64,000 nt of DNA from Alphaproteobacteria bacterium (GCA_037200005.1 JBBCGY010000001.1:292416-356415), one strand, 5' to 3'. Shown: positions 44,467-56,687, counted from the stretch's first letter. The notes: generated by a model not told the origin, from the sequence alone. Translations and numbers: made by a program.

Positions 44467-46086
44467 ATGACCAAGCTCACCCAATCGCCGGCCTGGAGAA
44501 AATTGCAGACGGAAAAAGAGCGGCTTGGCGCGACGCCGCTGAAGGAGCTGTTCACGCAGGATGGCGCGCGCTTCGCCCGTTTGCAGACCGGCATCGGCGG
44601 CCTGCTGATGGATTATTCCAAACAGTGGGTGGACGAGGACGCGGTCAAGGCGCTATGCGGCCTCGCCGCGCAGCAGGGCCTGACCGGCTGGCGCGCCCGG
44701 ATGCTGGCGGGCGAGACGATCAATCATACCGAAGGCCGCGCCGTCCTGCACACCGCCTTGCGCCGCGATTTCGCCCAGCCCTTGATGCTCGGCGGCCATG
44801 ACGCGATGCAGGACGTGCGCGCGGTTCACGAGCGCATGGCGAAGACCGTCGAGGCCGTGCGCGGCGGGGCCTGGAAGGGCGCTACCGGAAAAACCATCAC
44901 CGACATCGTCAATATCGGCATCGGCGGCTCCGATCTCGGGCCGCGCATGGTCGTCGCGGCGCTGCAGGATTACAAGGCTTTGCCGCGCGCGCATTTCGCC
45001 GCCAACGCCGACGCCGACGAATTGCAGCGCGTCTTCGCCGCCTGCGATCCGGAAACGACTTTATTCGTCGTGGTGTCGAAGACCTTCACCACGCAGGAAA
45101 CGATGCTGAACGCGGTCACGGCGCGGCGCTGGATCATTGAGAAATTTGGGGAGAAGCTAGGCGAGGCGGCGGTCGGCAAGCACATGCTGGCGGTTTCCAC
45201 CAATCTCAAGGCTACGGCGGGCTTTGGCCTGCCGGATGAGAATGTGTTCGGCTTCTGGGACTGGGTCGGTGGGCGCTATAGCCTGTGGTCCGCCGTCGGC
45301 ATGTCGATTGCCCTTGCGCTCGGCATGGACCGGTTCGACGCGCTGCGCGCGGGAGCGGCGGCCATGGATCGCCACTTCGCCGAGGCGCCGCTCGAGAAAA
45401 ATCTTCCCGTTCTTATGGGGCTTGTCGGCGTCTGGAACCGTAATTTCCTCGGTTGCGCCGCGCTGGCGGTCTTGCCTTACGCCGAGCGGCTGCGGCATTT
45501 CCCCGGTTTCTTGCAGCAGCTTGAAATGGAGAGCAACGGCAAGTCGGTGGATCGGGACGGCGGCGCACTGGACTACGCCACCAGCCCGGTGATTTTCGGA
45601 TCGAGCGGCACGGTCGGCCAGCACAGTTTTTATCAGATGCTGCATCAGGGAACCGATGTCATTCCCGCGGACTTCATCGGCGTCCGGAATAACGAATTCG
45701 ATTTCCCCGAGCAGCAGGACGTCATGCACGCGCATCTTCTGGCGCAAGGCGAGGCGCTGTTGCGCGGAAGAAGCGCCCAGGAACTCGCCTCGGCGACCCC
45801 CGACCCCGCGCTGGTGCCGCATCGCGTCGCGCCCGGCAACCGGCCCAGCACGACGCTGCTGCTCGACCGGCTGGACGCTTTTCATCTCGGCCTGCTGACC
45901 GCGCTTTACGAGCATAAGGTTTTCGTCCAGAGCGTGGTCTGGAACATCAACGCTTTCGATCAGTGGGGCGTCGAACTCGGCAAGCAAATGGCGGGCAGCC
46001 TGCTCGAAGATTTGCGCAGCGACGCGCCGCCCAGGCCGCGCGACGGCTCGACCAACGGCCTCTTGAAGCTGATCAGAAAAAAGTAA
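44467..46086 (+). CDS. pgi: Glucose-6-phosphate isomerase
   Basis: Pgi (539 aa) interconverts glucose 6-phosphate and fructose 6-phosphate. Family motifs: NIGIGGSDLGPRMV, SKTFTTQETMLNA, FGFWDWVGGRYSLWSAVGMS, SSGTVGQHSFYQMLHQGTDVIPADFI and FDQWGVELGKQMA near the end, all with the catalytic Glu and His in place. GAGG eight bases upstream selects ATG 44467. The stop codon lies in a hairpin shared with the convergent DotI-like gene. Confidence 0.96.
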   Translation: MTKLTQSPAWRKLQTEKERLGATPLKELFTQDGARFARLQTGIGGLLMDYSKQWVDEDAVKALCGLAAQQGLTGWRARMLAGETINHTEGRAVLHTALRRDFAQPLMLGGHDAMQDVRAVHERMAKTVEAVRGGAWKGATGKTITDIVNIGIGGSDLGPRMVVAALQDYKALPRAHFAANADADELQRVFAACDPETTLFVVVSKTFTTQETMLNAVTARRWIIEKFGEKLGEAAVGKHMLAVSTNLKATAGFGLPDENVFGFWDWVGGRYSLWSAVGMSIALALGMDRFDALRAGAAAMDRHFAEAPLEKNLPVLMGLVGVWNRNFLGCAALAVLPYAERLRHFPGFLQQLEMESNGKSVDRDGGALDYATSPVIFGSSGTVGQHSFYQMLHQGTDVIPADFIGVRNNEFDFPEQQDVMHAHLLAQGEALLRGRSAQELASATPDPALVPHRVAPGNRPSTTLLLDRLDAFHLGLLTALYEHKVFVQSVVWNINAFDQWGVELGKQMAGSLLEDLRSDAPPRPRDGSTNGLLKLIRKK

Positions 46087-46101
46087 CCGGCTGCCGGTTA
46101 C
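46077..46101 (-). terminator. Terminator of the DotI-like operon in the pgi 3' end
   Basis: An 8-bp perfect stem (GTAACCGG/CCGGTTAC, 46083-46101, loop CTG) with a six-base T-run on the minus strand (AAAAAA at 46077-46082 on plus). It covers both convergent stop codons. Confidence 0.7.
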
Positions 46102-46925
46102 CGCGCCGTCCAGGTTTTGATGGCGATGCCGTAGGGGTTGTCCAGCGTGGAAACGCGCACCAGGGTCAACATGACAATGGTCCGTGAATTGACGCCTTTG
46201 TTGTTATTGGTCGAGTACCGCAAAATCACCGGCACCTGAACCTTCCATTCATATTCCTGGGTCTCTTCATTGATGCCTTCCGACGCCATGACCGGGGGTT
46301 CCGCGGGCGCGGCGGTCAGCACGAGCTGCCTCTCCTTGAATTTGTTGATCGTATCCGCTTGAGCCAGCGCGGCGACATATAAACCCCAGCTTTCCGGCAG
46401 GAAGCGGTCGGCGAACATCGAGATTCGCTGATTATAATTGGCGAAATTATACGTCATGAGCTCGGTGACGGTGGTCGTCGACCAGGAAAGAATCGCCGCC
46501 GTGGTCAGGTTGGGCAGGGGCAGCGGATCGAGCAGTTTCTCGTTGCCGATGGGCTCGCCGATGCGCCGGACGTAATAGATTTGCGTCGGCTGCAAAAGCG
46601 GCGCGGCGACAAGAAATCCCACCGAAAGAATGATGACGATATAGCCCTGAACCCTGATTCGCATGACAAGTCCGCGATGGCGCTTGTCTTCTTGTTCCGG
46701 ATTGGGAAGGGGTTTCTCGCCGGGAGGATCATCGGTAAGAAAAGGGAATAGATTGATTTTCTTTTTGACGGGCTTTGCCGACGCGGTCGCGCCTCCGGGC
46801 GCCGCCGCGGCCTGAATGGCGGCGTTCGCCGCGTTCGCCGAATTCGAATCCGATGTCTTGGCCGCGACTTTGGCCTTAGCTTCGGCGCCGACCTTCGGCT
46901 TGGGTTTGGGTTTCAGGAAAGCCAT
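46098..46925 (-). CDS. DotI/IcmL-family inner-membrane protein (larger paralog)
   Basis: A 275-aa protein with a long Lys/Ala-rich cytoplasmic N-terminus (residues 1-90), a single membrane helix (about 93-111) and a periplasmic domain of about 160 residues. The domain pattern (ISMFADRFLPESWGLYVAAL and YEWKVQVPVILRYSTNNN, then VMLTLVRVSTLDNPYGIAI) matches the DotI/IcmL/TraM family, core membrane components of type IVB secretion and of R64-type conjugation. Its periplasmic domain is similar to that of the neighbour at 46928, so the two are paralogs, as DotI and IcmL are. It is the last gene of a three-gene unit with a terminator inside the pgi end. Confidence 0.85.
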   Translation of the reverse strand: MAFLKPKPKPKVGAEAKAKVAAKTSDSNSANAANAAIQAAAAPGGATASAKPVKKKINLFPFLTDDPPGEKPLPNPEQEDKRHRGLVMRIRVQGYIVIILSVGFLVAAPLLQPTQIYYVRRIGEPIGNEKLLDPLPLPNLTTAAILSWSTTTVTELMTYNFANYNQRISMFADRFLPESWGLYVAALAQADTINKFKERQLVLTAAPAEPPVMASEGINEETQEYEWKVQVPVILRYSTNNNKGVNSRTIVMLTLVRVSTLDNPYGIAIKTWTAR

Positions 46926-46927
46926 AA

Positions 46928-47569
46928 TTACTGCACGACATTGCTGGTATCGATCAGGAATTGCTCGAACCCGACACCCTTCGGATGCTGAAGCGTCGAA
47001 ACGCGGCTGATCGTCACGCGCAGGACGCCCTTGATCGACTGCGGCGCTTGCTGCCCCTTGAAGCTCAAGGTCACGGGCATTTGCAGCATCCAGGTATAGA
47101 CCCCGTTGAGATCGCCTTTCTTGAGGATTTCGGGCGCCGCGTCGATGGTAAGCTCCGACACCATCTTGCGCTCTTCGATCAATTCCAGAATCCGGGCGTC
47201 CTTAAGCGCCTTGGAGAAAGTTTCCCATCCTTTGGGCGTGAAGTTGAAAGCGACGTCCTGCAGCCGCTGCCGGTAGTCGTGATAGCTCAGGCTTAAAACG
47301 CGCTTCGAGGTATCCGCCATCCAGGCGATGAGGCTGCCGTCGGTGATGAAGGGCTCGTTGAGCGGGACGATATTGATGATGCGCCCGTCGGCGGTCGTGG
47401 CGAAAAATACGTGCTCGACCTTGGAAGTCAGGGCCATCGTGACCACGCCCGCGACAAGAATGAAAATCGAGATCATCTGGATGAGGCTGATCCTGAGCAT
47501 CAGGCGATAGCCGTCGCGATAGAAATTATTGCGGCTCAGGATGGTATGGACGGCGTCTTTCATGGTCAT
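46928..47569 (-). CDS. IcmL/DotI-family inner-membrane protein (smaller paralog)
   Basis: A 213-aa protein with a short cytoplasmic N-terminus, a membrane helix (about residues 25-48) and a periplasmic IcmL-type domain: NFTPKGWETFSKALKDARILELIEERK, then WMLQMPVTLSFKG and RVTISRVSTLQHPKGVGFEQFL. This layout is that of IcmL (DotI-like) and of TraM in IncI plasmids. AAGGTG precedes ATG 47569. The gene starts 26 bases after the GcrA-like gene and ends 2 bases before the DotI-like gene, so the three are surely co-transcribed. No other Dot/Icm core gene (DotB, DotG, DotH) is seen in this window. Confidence 0.87.
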   Translation of the reverse strand: MTMKDAVHTILSRNNFYRDGYRLMLRISLIQMISIFILVAGVVTMALTSKVEHVFFATTADGRIINIVPLNEPFITDGSLIAWMADTSKRVLSLSYHDYRQRLQDVAFNFTPKGWETFSKALKDARILELIEERKMVSELTIDAAPEILKKGDLNGVYTWMLQMPVTLSFKGQQAPQSIKGVLRVTISRVSTLQHPKGVGFEQFLIDTSNVVQ

Positions 47570-47595
47570 GGCGGCGGCACCTTAACTAGATGGAA

Positions 47596-48063
47596 CTAGA
47601 TGGGGAAATCGAGATCGGGCAGTCGCGATCCGGCGAGATAATCGTTGGAGTCCTTGCAGTTCGCGCAAATCCGGTTGTGGACGCCCAGGGATGGAAACTT
47701 GGTCATGCACATCAGGCAAATCCGCTCGACCGTGGTTCGCGACGGGTCGGGAGCGGAATCTTTCGGCGCGGCGGGCGGGCGAGGCAATGCCTGTTTGAGC
47801 GGTGGCGGCGACGGAGGCAGGAAGCTGCGTCTTCCCGTCGGCTTGCGGCCGGGCGCGAATCGCCGCGGCAGGCCCAGCCGGGCCGCGCGCGTCATAATCG
47901 CCGCCACCGAGCGCCCAAGCTTTTCCGCGATATGGGACGGCGATTCGCCGACAAGCCAGGATTGGCGCAATATTTCGTCCTGATCGCTCCAGGACGCCAG
48001 AACGGCCGCGACGGAATCCCCCGATACGGAAGGGGTAAGATTGGATTTGACATCGTTGGGCAC
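47596..48063 (-). CDS. GcrA-like DNA-binding protein with C-terminal zinc ribbon
   Basis: A 155-aa protein. Residues about 25-67 (WSDQDEILRQSWLVGESPSHIAEKLGRSVAAIMTRAARLGL) follow the GcrA helix-turn-helix pattern: Trp, acidic helix, then the IAEKLG and recognition-helix segment. A Pro-rich linker follows, then a C-terminal zinc ribbon with CLMC and CANC pairs. True GcrA is a methylation-dependent cell-cycle activator that binds RNA polymerase; this protein shares the head domain but has a different tail. It is the first gene of the IcmL/DotI operon, so it may regulate it. Start is GTG 48063 with GGAG upstream. Confidence 0.7.
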   Translation of the reverse strand: MPNDVKSNLTPSVSGDSVAAVLASWSDQDEILRQSWLVGESPSHIAEKLGRSVAAIMTRAARLGLPRRFAPGRKPTGRRSFLPPSPPPLKQALPRPPAAPKDSAPDPSRTTVERICLMCMTKFPSLGVHNRICANCKDSNDYLAGSRLPDLDFPI

Positions 48064-48219
48064 GATCAGAAAGCTCCGCGCCTAAAGGGGAAAAGGCCAT
48101 ATTAATCAGTCGAGTGGCAAGGATTCACCACAGCGTGCGTGTTTTGCATAGTTCACTGTTAACCATGAAGCGTCAAATTTTTATTAAAGCAGACCCTTAT
48201 TCATTAAAAAGCACACCCT

Positions 48220-48621
48220 CTATTCATTAAAATCGAGCGTGAACTGGCGGCGTTCGCCGATATCGATTTGCGCGAAATTCCGGCTGGCATGGCCCCGTTC
48301 AGTGCAGCGGCCGTCCCCCTCGATGGCAAAAGAACTCGTATCGGTGCAAAAGGGGTATTTTCCGCTCCAGATGCGAAGCGGGTGGTCGGTGCTGCGGGCG
48401 TAATAGTAATAAAATCTATGGGTTAGGGGCTCGGCGCGTATTTTCATGCATTGCTGGGACTGAATGATCCACCAGCCTTCGCTCTGCCAGTGCCCCTTAT
48501 GGCGATAAGCGAACGCGGTTTGGATCGTCTGCGACGTGCGGTTGCAGAATGTGAACGCGGCATGGGCGGAGCATGGCCAGGCGGTCACGGACAGAAAAAT
48601 TATGAGCAAGCTGCGAAACAT
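48220..48621 (-). CDS. DUF1036 exported protein
   Basis: A 133-aa secreted protein with a signal peptide (residues 1-21, cut near SAHA). The mature part matches the DUF1036 family, common in alphaproteobacteria: FTFCNRTSQTIQTAFAYRH, WQSEGWWIIQSQQCMKI and YYYYARSTDH, with Cys residues that probably form disulfides. Function unknown. It lies upstream of aconitase on the opposite strand. Two copies of TATTCATTAAAA near 48188 and 48214 lie just after its stop. Confidence 0.87.
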   Translation of the reverse strand: MFRSLLIIFLSVTAWPCSAHAAFTFCNRTSQTIQTAFAYRHKGHWQSEGWWIIQSQQCMKIRAEPLTHRFYYYYARSTDHPLRIWSGKYPFCTDTSSFAIEGDGRCTERGHASRNFAQIDIGERRQFTLDFNE

Positions 48622-48731
48622 AACCGTTCATCTGGCGGAGAGTTAACGTCTTGGCAAGGAAAACTCATTAATCGTCATGATAATCGCTCCGTTGATCCTC
48701 CCGCCCTTCCGGCCTCAAGGAATCATCCGCC

Positions 48732-51434
<2,703 letters not shown>

Positions 51435-51437
51435 CGC

Positions 51438-52319
51438 ATGACCGCTCCGCAATTTAAAATCAGCGACGAGGAATTGAGCGGCCTCATTTACCGCTATACC
51501 CGCGACATCACCGCGCAGGACAAGGCGGGCAAGTTCGATCCGGTCACCGGCCGCGACGACGAAGTGGACGGGATGGTGCTCGTGCTGCTGCAGCGCCTGC
51601 GCAAGAACGTGCTGCTGCTCGGCGGCGCGGGCGTCGGAAAAACCGCGTGCTTCATCGCGCTGACGCAGCTCATCAATGCCGGCAAGGTGCCGAAACTGCT
51701 GCAGGATGCGCAGGTCATCGAGCTTGAAATGTCGATGATCGGCGCGGGCAGCGCCTCGCGCGCCGATCTCGAAGGCAGGCTGATTCCCATCGTCAAGGGC
51801 GTCGCCGAGCGCAACGCCGTCAAAAACCGCCCGCCGATCATCTTCTGCATCGACGAAATCCACCAGCTGATGATCGGCTTCAAGCAGGCGGCGAGCTCGG
51901 GCGTCATCGATCTGATGAAGCCCTATCTGACGGCGGGCGATTTGTATGTCGTCGGCGCGACCACGCGCGAGGAATATGAGGATTACGTCAAGACCGATCC
52001 CGCCATCGACCGCCGTTTCCAGAAAATCATGCTCGACGTGCCGGACGTGAAGACGACATTCAATATCCTGCTCAAGCTCAAGGGCAATTTCGAGAAGCAT
52101 TACGACATCACCGTCAGCGAGCAGGCCTGCGAGCGCATCGTGCGCCTGACGGATCGCTTTCTGCGCAACCGGAACAATCCCGACAAATCGATCCTGTGCC
52201 TCGATCAGGCCTGCGCCCGCGCGGTCAAGGACGGCGACGGCAAGACGCTCGATTTCGGCTCGATCAATGCCGCCGTCGCCCGCGACGCCGGCGTCGATCC
52301 GGCCGCGCTGGATAAATGA
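51438..52319 (+). CDS. Stand-alone Clp-type AAA+ ATPase domain
   Basis: A 293-aa protein equivalent to a single ClpA/ClpB D1-type AAA+ module. It starts with a short segment (FDPVTGRDDEVDGM) like the linker before Clp D1. Walker A is GGAGVGKT (62-69), Walker B IIFCIDEIH with D139-E140, sensor 1 VGATTREEY and an arginine finger in AIDRRFQKI. The C-terminal small lid is present. It lacks the N-domain, the D2 ring and the ClpP-binding loop, so it is not a Clp protease partner in itself. The partner is unknown; closeness to secretion and pilin genes suggests, but does not show, a role there. Confidence 0.75.
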   Translation: MTAPQFKISDEELSGLIYRYTRDITAQDKAGKFDPVTGRDDEVDGMVLVLLQRLRKNVLLLGGAGVGKTACFIALTQLINAGKVPKLLQDAQVIELEMSMIGAGSASRADLEGRLIPIVKGVAERNAVKNRPPIIFCIDEIHQLMIGFKQAASSGVIDLMKPYLTAGDLYVVGATTREEYEDYVKTDPAIDRRFQKIMLDVPDVKTTFNILLKLKGNFEKHYDITVSEQACERIVRLTDRFLRNRNNPDKSILCLDQACARAVKDGDGKTLDFGSINAAVARDAGVDPAALDK

Positions 52320-52419
52320 CCGCTTTTCGCATGATTTTTATGAAAAATCCTGCGACCGGAAAATCTTTCAAAACTCGTTCTATTGTTGATTGAATTTACT
52401 TCGCGTTAACGATTGCCGG

Positions 52420-52425
52420 TATAAT
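52420..52425 (+). promoter_or_regulatory. Sigma-70 -10 element before the pilin gene
   Basis: Perfect TATAAT 38 bases before the pilin start, in an A+T-rich 140-bp gap. No clear -35 at standard spacing (TTTACT at 52395 is the nearest, 19-base spacer). Confidence 0.4.
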
Positions 52426-52463
52426 CTGGCGTACCAATTCCATAATCCATCAAGGGGGATAAT

Positions 52464-53081
52464 ATGCGTATGACGTTGCAACGCCGTCGTTCGGCGAAAG
52501 GCTTCAACCTTATCGAAGCGGCGATTGTGCTTGGCATCGTCGGCCTCGTGGTCGGCGGCATCTGGGTCGCGGCGACTTCGGTTTACACCAATATGCGTGC
52601 CAAGAGGGCAACCGAACAATTGCTTTCGATCGCGCAGAATGTGCGGGCGCTGTATGCCACTTCGGCCACGACAGGTTTGGCGAACGCCGCAACGATGACC
52701 ATAGCCCTGAAGCAGGCCAATATATTTCCGAACGATATGATCTTGGGCACTACAGTCAACGACATAGGCAATCCTTGGAGCGGCCGCGTCGCGGTCTATT
52801 CCCAGGCGCCGGGCGGTTCTCAGGGCGATGGCTTCGAGGTCGTGTTCAGCCAGGTGCCTTCGGCCGCATGCGCTGACTTTATCATCCGTAATACCGGTCA
52901 GGGTCGCGATGTGGCGTTGGCTGGTGTTGGCGTAGGCGCTTCTACTGCCACCGGAACGGAGCCTACAACGACCGCGACGAACTGGACGAGCTTCCCGCAG
53001 TTGGTGACGGACGTTACGACGGCATGTAACGCTACTGCCGCTACCAATGCCAATGTCAGTTTCCGGTTCCGGTTCAGATAA
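52464..53081 (+). CDS. PilS-like type IV pilin
   Basis: A 205-aa prepilin. The leader is short and basic (QRRRSAKG), cleaved after G13, leaving F14 and the invariant E18: GFNLIEAAIVLGIVGLVVGGIW. The following PilS-type N-terminal helix and a Thr/Ala-rich globular domain with paired Cys match type IVb pilins and R64 PilS better than type IVa pilins. GGGGGATA precedes ATG 52464, and a strong terminator follows, so it is a monocistronic, probably highly expressed gene. The short prepilin peptidase at 19641 is a candidate processing enzyme. No pilus assembly ATPase or platform protein is in this window. Confidence 0.82.
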   Translation: MRMTLQRRRSAKGFNLIEAAIVLGIVGLVVGGIWVAATSVYTNMRAKRATEQLLSIAQNVRALYATSATTGLANAATMTIALKQANIFPNDMILGTTVNDIGNPWSGRVAVYSQAPGGSQGDGFEVVFSQVPSAACADFIIRNTGQGRDVALAGVGVGASTATGTEPTTTATNWTSFPQLVTDVTTACNATAATNANVSFRFRFR

Positions 53082-53106
53082 GACGAAGCGGATCGCATAA
53101 CGACCA

Positions 53107-53137
53107 AGGGCGGGGATCACTCCCCGCCCTTTTTTTG
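53107..53137 (+). terminator. Rho-independent terminator after the pilin gene
   Basis: 10-bp GC-rich stem (53107-53116 with 53121-53130), loop TCAC, then seven T. Confidence 0.92.
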
Positions 53138-53195
53138 CCCGCTGTTCGCGGCTCAATGCCGGGAAGCCGGGATTATTCCCTGGAAAGAAGGCGGC

Positions 53196-54206
53196 TTATC
53201 CCGCCTTCATCATCGCGATGGCGGTGTCGGCCATGCGGCTCGAGAAGCCCCATTCATTGTCGTACCACGACATCACGCGCACGAAAGTTCCGGCCATGAC
53301 CTTGGTTTCGTTCAGCGCGAAGATCGAGGAACGCGGATCATGGTTGAAATCGGTCGAGACCAGCGGCGCGGTATAAGTGCCGAGGATGCCTTTGAGCGGG
53401 CCGCTCGCCGCCGCCGCGGTAATCGCCGCGTTGACCTCTTCCACCGTCGTCGCGCGCGAAGCGACGAATTTGAAATCCACCACCGAGACGTTGGGGCTCG
53501 GCACGCGCAGCGAGGTGCCGTCGAGCTTGCCCTTGAGCGCGGGCAGGACTTTTCCGACCGCCTTGGCCGCGCCGGTCGAGGTCGGGATGATGTTCAGCGC
53601 CGCCGCGCGGGCGCGGTGCAGGTCGCTATGCATCGTGTCGACCACGCGCTGGTCGCCGGTATAGGAATGGATCGTGGTCATGAAGCCGTGCTCGATGCCG
53701 ATGGCATTGTGCAGCACATGCGCCACCGGCGCGAGGCAGTTGGTGGTGCATGAGGCGTTGGAGACGATGGTATGCGCGGCCTTCAGCTCGCCGTGATTGA
53801 CGCCATAGACGACCGTGAGGTCTTCGCCGTCCGCCGGGGCGGAGATGAGGACTTTCTTCGCGCCCGCCGCCAGATGCTTGCCGGCGTCGTCGCGCTTGGT
53901 GAAGCGCCCGGAGCATTCCATCGCGATATCGATATTCAGGTCTTTCCAGGGCAGCTTGGCGGGATCGGCGATCTGCACCGCCAGGATTTTCTTGCCGCCG
54001 ATCAGCAAATGGTCGGCTTCGGCCTTGACCTCGCCTTCATAGCGGCCATGCACCGAATCATATTTCAGCAGATGGGCGTTGGTGACGGTGTCGGCCAGAT
54101 CGTTGATGGCGACGACTTCGATATCCGTGCGCCCGGATTCGAGCAAGGCCCGCAAGACCAGGCGGCCGATGCGGCCAAAACCGTTGATGGCGACGCGTAC
54201 TGTCAT
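53196..54206 (-). CDS. gap: Glyceraldehyde-3-phosphate dehydrogenase
   Basis: GAPDH (336 aa) oxidises glyceraldehyde 3-phosphate with NAD(P) and phosphate in glycolysis. The Rossmann motif is INGFGRIGR; the catalytic Cys is in SNASCTTNCLAP; TIHSYTGDQR and NIIPTSTGAAKAVGKVLP complete the active site, with SWYDNEWGFSSR near the end. AGGAG lies before ATG 54206. It follows tkt and the GNAT gene on the same strand, the usual tkt-gap neighbourhood, with an extra gene between them. Confidence 0.97.
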   Translation of the reverse strand: MTVRVAINGFGRIGRLVLRALLESGRTDIEVVAINDLADTVTNAHLLKYDSVHGRYEGEVKAEADHLLIGGKKILAVQIADPAKLPWKDLNIDIAMECSGRFTKRDDAGKHLAAGAKKVLISAPADGEDLTVVYGVNHGELKAAHTIVSNASCTTNCLAPVAHVLHNAIGIEHGFMTTIHSYTGDQRVVDTMHSDLHRARAAALNIIPTSTGAAKAVGKVLPALKGKLDGTSLRVPSPNVSVVDFKFVASRATTVEEVNAAITAAAASGPLKGILGTYTAPLVSTDFNHDPRSSIFALNETKVMAGTFVRVMSWYDNEWGFSSRMADTAIAMMKAG

Positions 54207-54226
54207 TGTCTTATTCTCCTGTGGTG

Positions 54227-54679
54227 TTATGCGTTGAGCGTTCTGCCGAAGATCACCTGCTCGGCGTGAGTGGGAATGCCTGCCTTAAAGCCGAATTTCT
54301 CATAGAATGCGCGGCGGCGGTTCTCGGCGGATAAAAGCACCGTGCCCGGTTTGCCGTGAAATATTCCATCGGCGATATGGTTTAATACATGATCGATCAT
54401 GGCCTTGCCAATACCCTGCCGCCGCCGGTCTTTCCTGACCGCGATCCACAGGATACTGGAGCAGTCGGGATAGGTGAAGCCGATGCCCATGGCGGCGGCG
54501 GTTCCGATCAAGTCCTTCCCGTCGACCGCGCCGAAGAAGGTCGGTCGGTAGGGATCGCTGGAGCCGATCAGCGCGAAATCGTCCTCGATCATCGTCCGGT
54601 GGTCTTCGCCGAAAGCGCCGACGATCAGCGCGACAGTCTCCGCCCGGTCGGGTTCGGACAAGATTCTGATGGGGAGCAC
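54227..54679 (-). CDS. GNAT family N-acetyltransferase
   Basis: A 150-aa GCN5-type acetyltransferase. The acetyl-CoA loop is visible in WIAVRKDRRRQGIGKAMIDHVLN (RRQGIG), followed by VLLSAENRRRAFYEKFGFKAG, the typical C-terminal helix-strand. The substrate is unknown. It lies between tkt and gap on the same strand, with about eight bases to tkt, so it appears to be inserted in that operon. Confidence 0.85.
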   Translation of the reverse strand: MLPIRILSEPDRAETVALIVGAFGEDHRTMIEDDFALIGSSDPYRPTFFGAVDGKDLIGTAAAMGIGFTYPDCSSILWIAVRKDRRRQGIGKAMIDHVLNHIADGIFHGKPGTVLLSAENRRRAFYEKFGFKAGIPTHAEQVIFGRTLNA

Positions 54680-54686
54680 CGTAATC

Positions 54687-56687
54687 CTATGATGCCAGCT
54701 TCTCCGCCGCCGCGACGACGGCGTCGGTCGTGATGCCGAATTGCTTGTAGAGTTCCGGGGCGGGGGCGGAAGCGCCGAAGCCCTTCATGCCGATGAAGAC
54801 GCCTTCCGATCCCAGATAGCGCTCCCAGCCGAAACCGCCGGCGGCCTCGATGCCGATGCGCGGCGCTTGGCCGAGGACCTGCGCGCGATAAGCCGCGTCC
54901 TGCTCTTCGAACAATTCCCAGCAGGGCAGGGAAACCACGGCGGCGCGGATATTTTTGGTCTTCAGTTTGGCCTGCGCCTCGACGGCGAGATAAAGCTCGG
55001 AGCCGGTGGCGAGCAGCGTGACCTGCCGCGCGCCGTCCGCTTCGGCCAGCACATAGCCGCCGCGCGCCGAAAGATTCTCCGCCGCCGCACCGCGCAAGGT
55101 CGGCAGGGCCTGGCGCGTCAGGGTCATGACGCTCGGCGCGTGCTTGAGCGCCAGCGCCGCCGCCCAGCATTCCGCCGTCTCGATTCCGTCCGCCGGGCGG
55201 AAGACATAGAGATCGGGCACCGCCCGCAAGCCCGCGAGATGCTCGACCGGCTGATGCGTCGGCCCGTCTTCGCCGAGGCCGATGCTGTCGTGGGTCATCA
55301 CGAAAACCGCGCGCTGTTTCATCAGCGCGGCGAGCCGGATCGACGGGCGGCAGTAATCGGCGAATTGCAGGAAGGTGCCGGAATAGGGAATGATGCCGCC
55401 ATGCAGCGCCATGCCGTTCATCGCCGCCGCCATGCCGTGCTCGCGCACGCCATAATGGATGTAGCGCCCGGCATAATGGCTGGCCGCCGAGACGGAGCCG
55501 GTATTTTTCACCTGCGTATTGACCGAGCCGGTCAGATCGGCGGAGCCGCCGATCAGTTCCGGAACTTCCGGCAGCAGGACTTCGAGCGTATTGCCCGAGC
55601 ATTGCCGCGTGGCGAGGCTGGGTTTCTCGGCGGCGATTTTGTCGATCAGCTTCTTGAGCGCGGCGGTGGCGGCGGCTGGGATGTCGCCGGACAGCGCGGC
55701 GTCGAAGGCGGCTCGTTTTTCGTGGGACTGATGGCGTTTGGCCCATGAATCATAGGCGGCCTGGCTGCGCTTGCCGAAACCGCGCCAGCTTTGCAGGACG
55801 GAATCCGGAATCGTGAAGGCTTCATGCGGCCAGGACAGTTTTTCCCGGGTTGCCGCCAGTTCCGCCGCTCCTAATGCCGAGCCGTGCGAATCCTTGGTCC
55901 CCGCCTTGGTGGGCGCGCCATAGCCGATGATGGTGCGGCACGCGATCAGGCTGGGACGGTCGGACGCCAGGGCTTTTTTCGTGGCTTCGGCGATGGCTTC
56001 GGGATCGTGGCCGTCGATGGCCTGAACCGCCCAGCCATAGGCGGTAAAGCGCATCAGCGTATCGTCGCTGAAAGAAAGGCTGGTCGGCCCGTCGATGGAA
56101 ATCTCGTTATCGTCGTAATAGACGATCAGCCGGTTGAGCTTCAGATGGCCGGCGAGCGAGGCGGCCTCGTGGCTGATGCCTTCCATCAGATCGCCGTCGG
56201 AGGCGATCACATAGGTATGATGATCGACCAGCTCCGCGCCGAAACGCGCCGCCATGATGCGCTCGGCGAGCGCCATGCCGACGGCGTTGCCGAAACCCTG
56301 GCCCAGCGGCCCGGTGGTGGTTTCGATGCCGCATTCGAGGTCGTGTTCGGGATGGCCGGGGGTTTTGGAGCCTCCCTGGCGGAAATGCTTGATCTCGTCC
56401 AGGCTCATGGCCTCGTAGCCGGTCAGGTAATTGATGGCGTAAAGCAGCATCGAGCCGTGTCCCGCCGACAATACGAAGCGGTCGCGGTCGGGCCAGTGCG
56501 GGTCCGCCGGATTGAATTTCAGGAAACGCCCCCACAGCACGGAGGCCACGTCGGCCATGCCCATCGGCATGCCGGGATGGCCGGATTTGGCGGCTTCCAC
56601 CGCGTCGGCGGCCAGAAAACGGATGGCGTTGGAGACATCGCGATGCGCGGTATCTGGCACGGAGGGGGATTTCAGGATGGCGGTCAT
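54687..56687 (-). CDS. tkt: Transketolase
   Basis: Transketolase (666 aa) moves two-carbon units between sugar phosphates using thiamine diphosphate. Motifs: [38 protein letters not shown] and the ThDP-binding [18 protein letters not shown]; then [11 protein letters not shown] and the pyrimidine-domain [35 protein letters not shown] 56687 is chosen because the family N-terminus follows it; the frame is open further upstream. It leads the tkt, GNAT, gap unit and is divergent from DUF4164. Confidence 0.97.
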   Translation of the reverse strand: MTAILKSPSVPDTAHRDVSNAIRFLAADAVEAAKSGHPGMPMGMADVASVLWGRFLKFNPADPHWPDRDRFVLSAGHGSMLLYAINYLTGYEAMSLDEIKHFRQGGSKTPGHPEHDLECGIETTTGPLGQGFGNAVGMALAERIMAARFGAELVDHHTYVIASDGDLMEGISHEAASLAGHLKLNRLIVYYDDNEISIDGPTSLSFSDDTLMRFTAYGWAVQAIDGHDPEAIAEATKKALASDRPSLIACRTIIGYGAPTKAGTKDSHGSALGAAELAATREKLSWPHEAFTIPDSVLQSWRGFGKRSQAAYDSWAKRHQSHEKRAAFDAALSGDIPAAATAALKKLIDKIAAEKPSLATRQCSGNTLEVLLPEVPELIGGSADLTGSVNTQVKNTGSVSAASHYAGRYIHYGVREHGMAAAMNGMALHGGIIPYSGTFLQFADYCRPSIRLAALMKQRAVFVMTHDSIGLGEDGPTHQPVEHLAGLRAVPDLYVFRPADGIETAECWAAALALKHAPSVMTLTRQALPTLRGAAAENLSARGGYVLAEADGARQVTLLATGSELYLAVEAQAKLKTKNIRAAVVSLPCWELFEEQDAAYRAQVLGQAPRIGIEAAGGFGWERYLGSEGVFIGMKGFGASAPAPELYKQFGITTDAVVAAAEKLAS

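Noticed and set aside
43038-44594. Minus-strand open frame opposite the second M16 gene
   Set aside because: Antisense shadow; the plus-strand gene has a signal peptide and M16 domain patterns.
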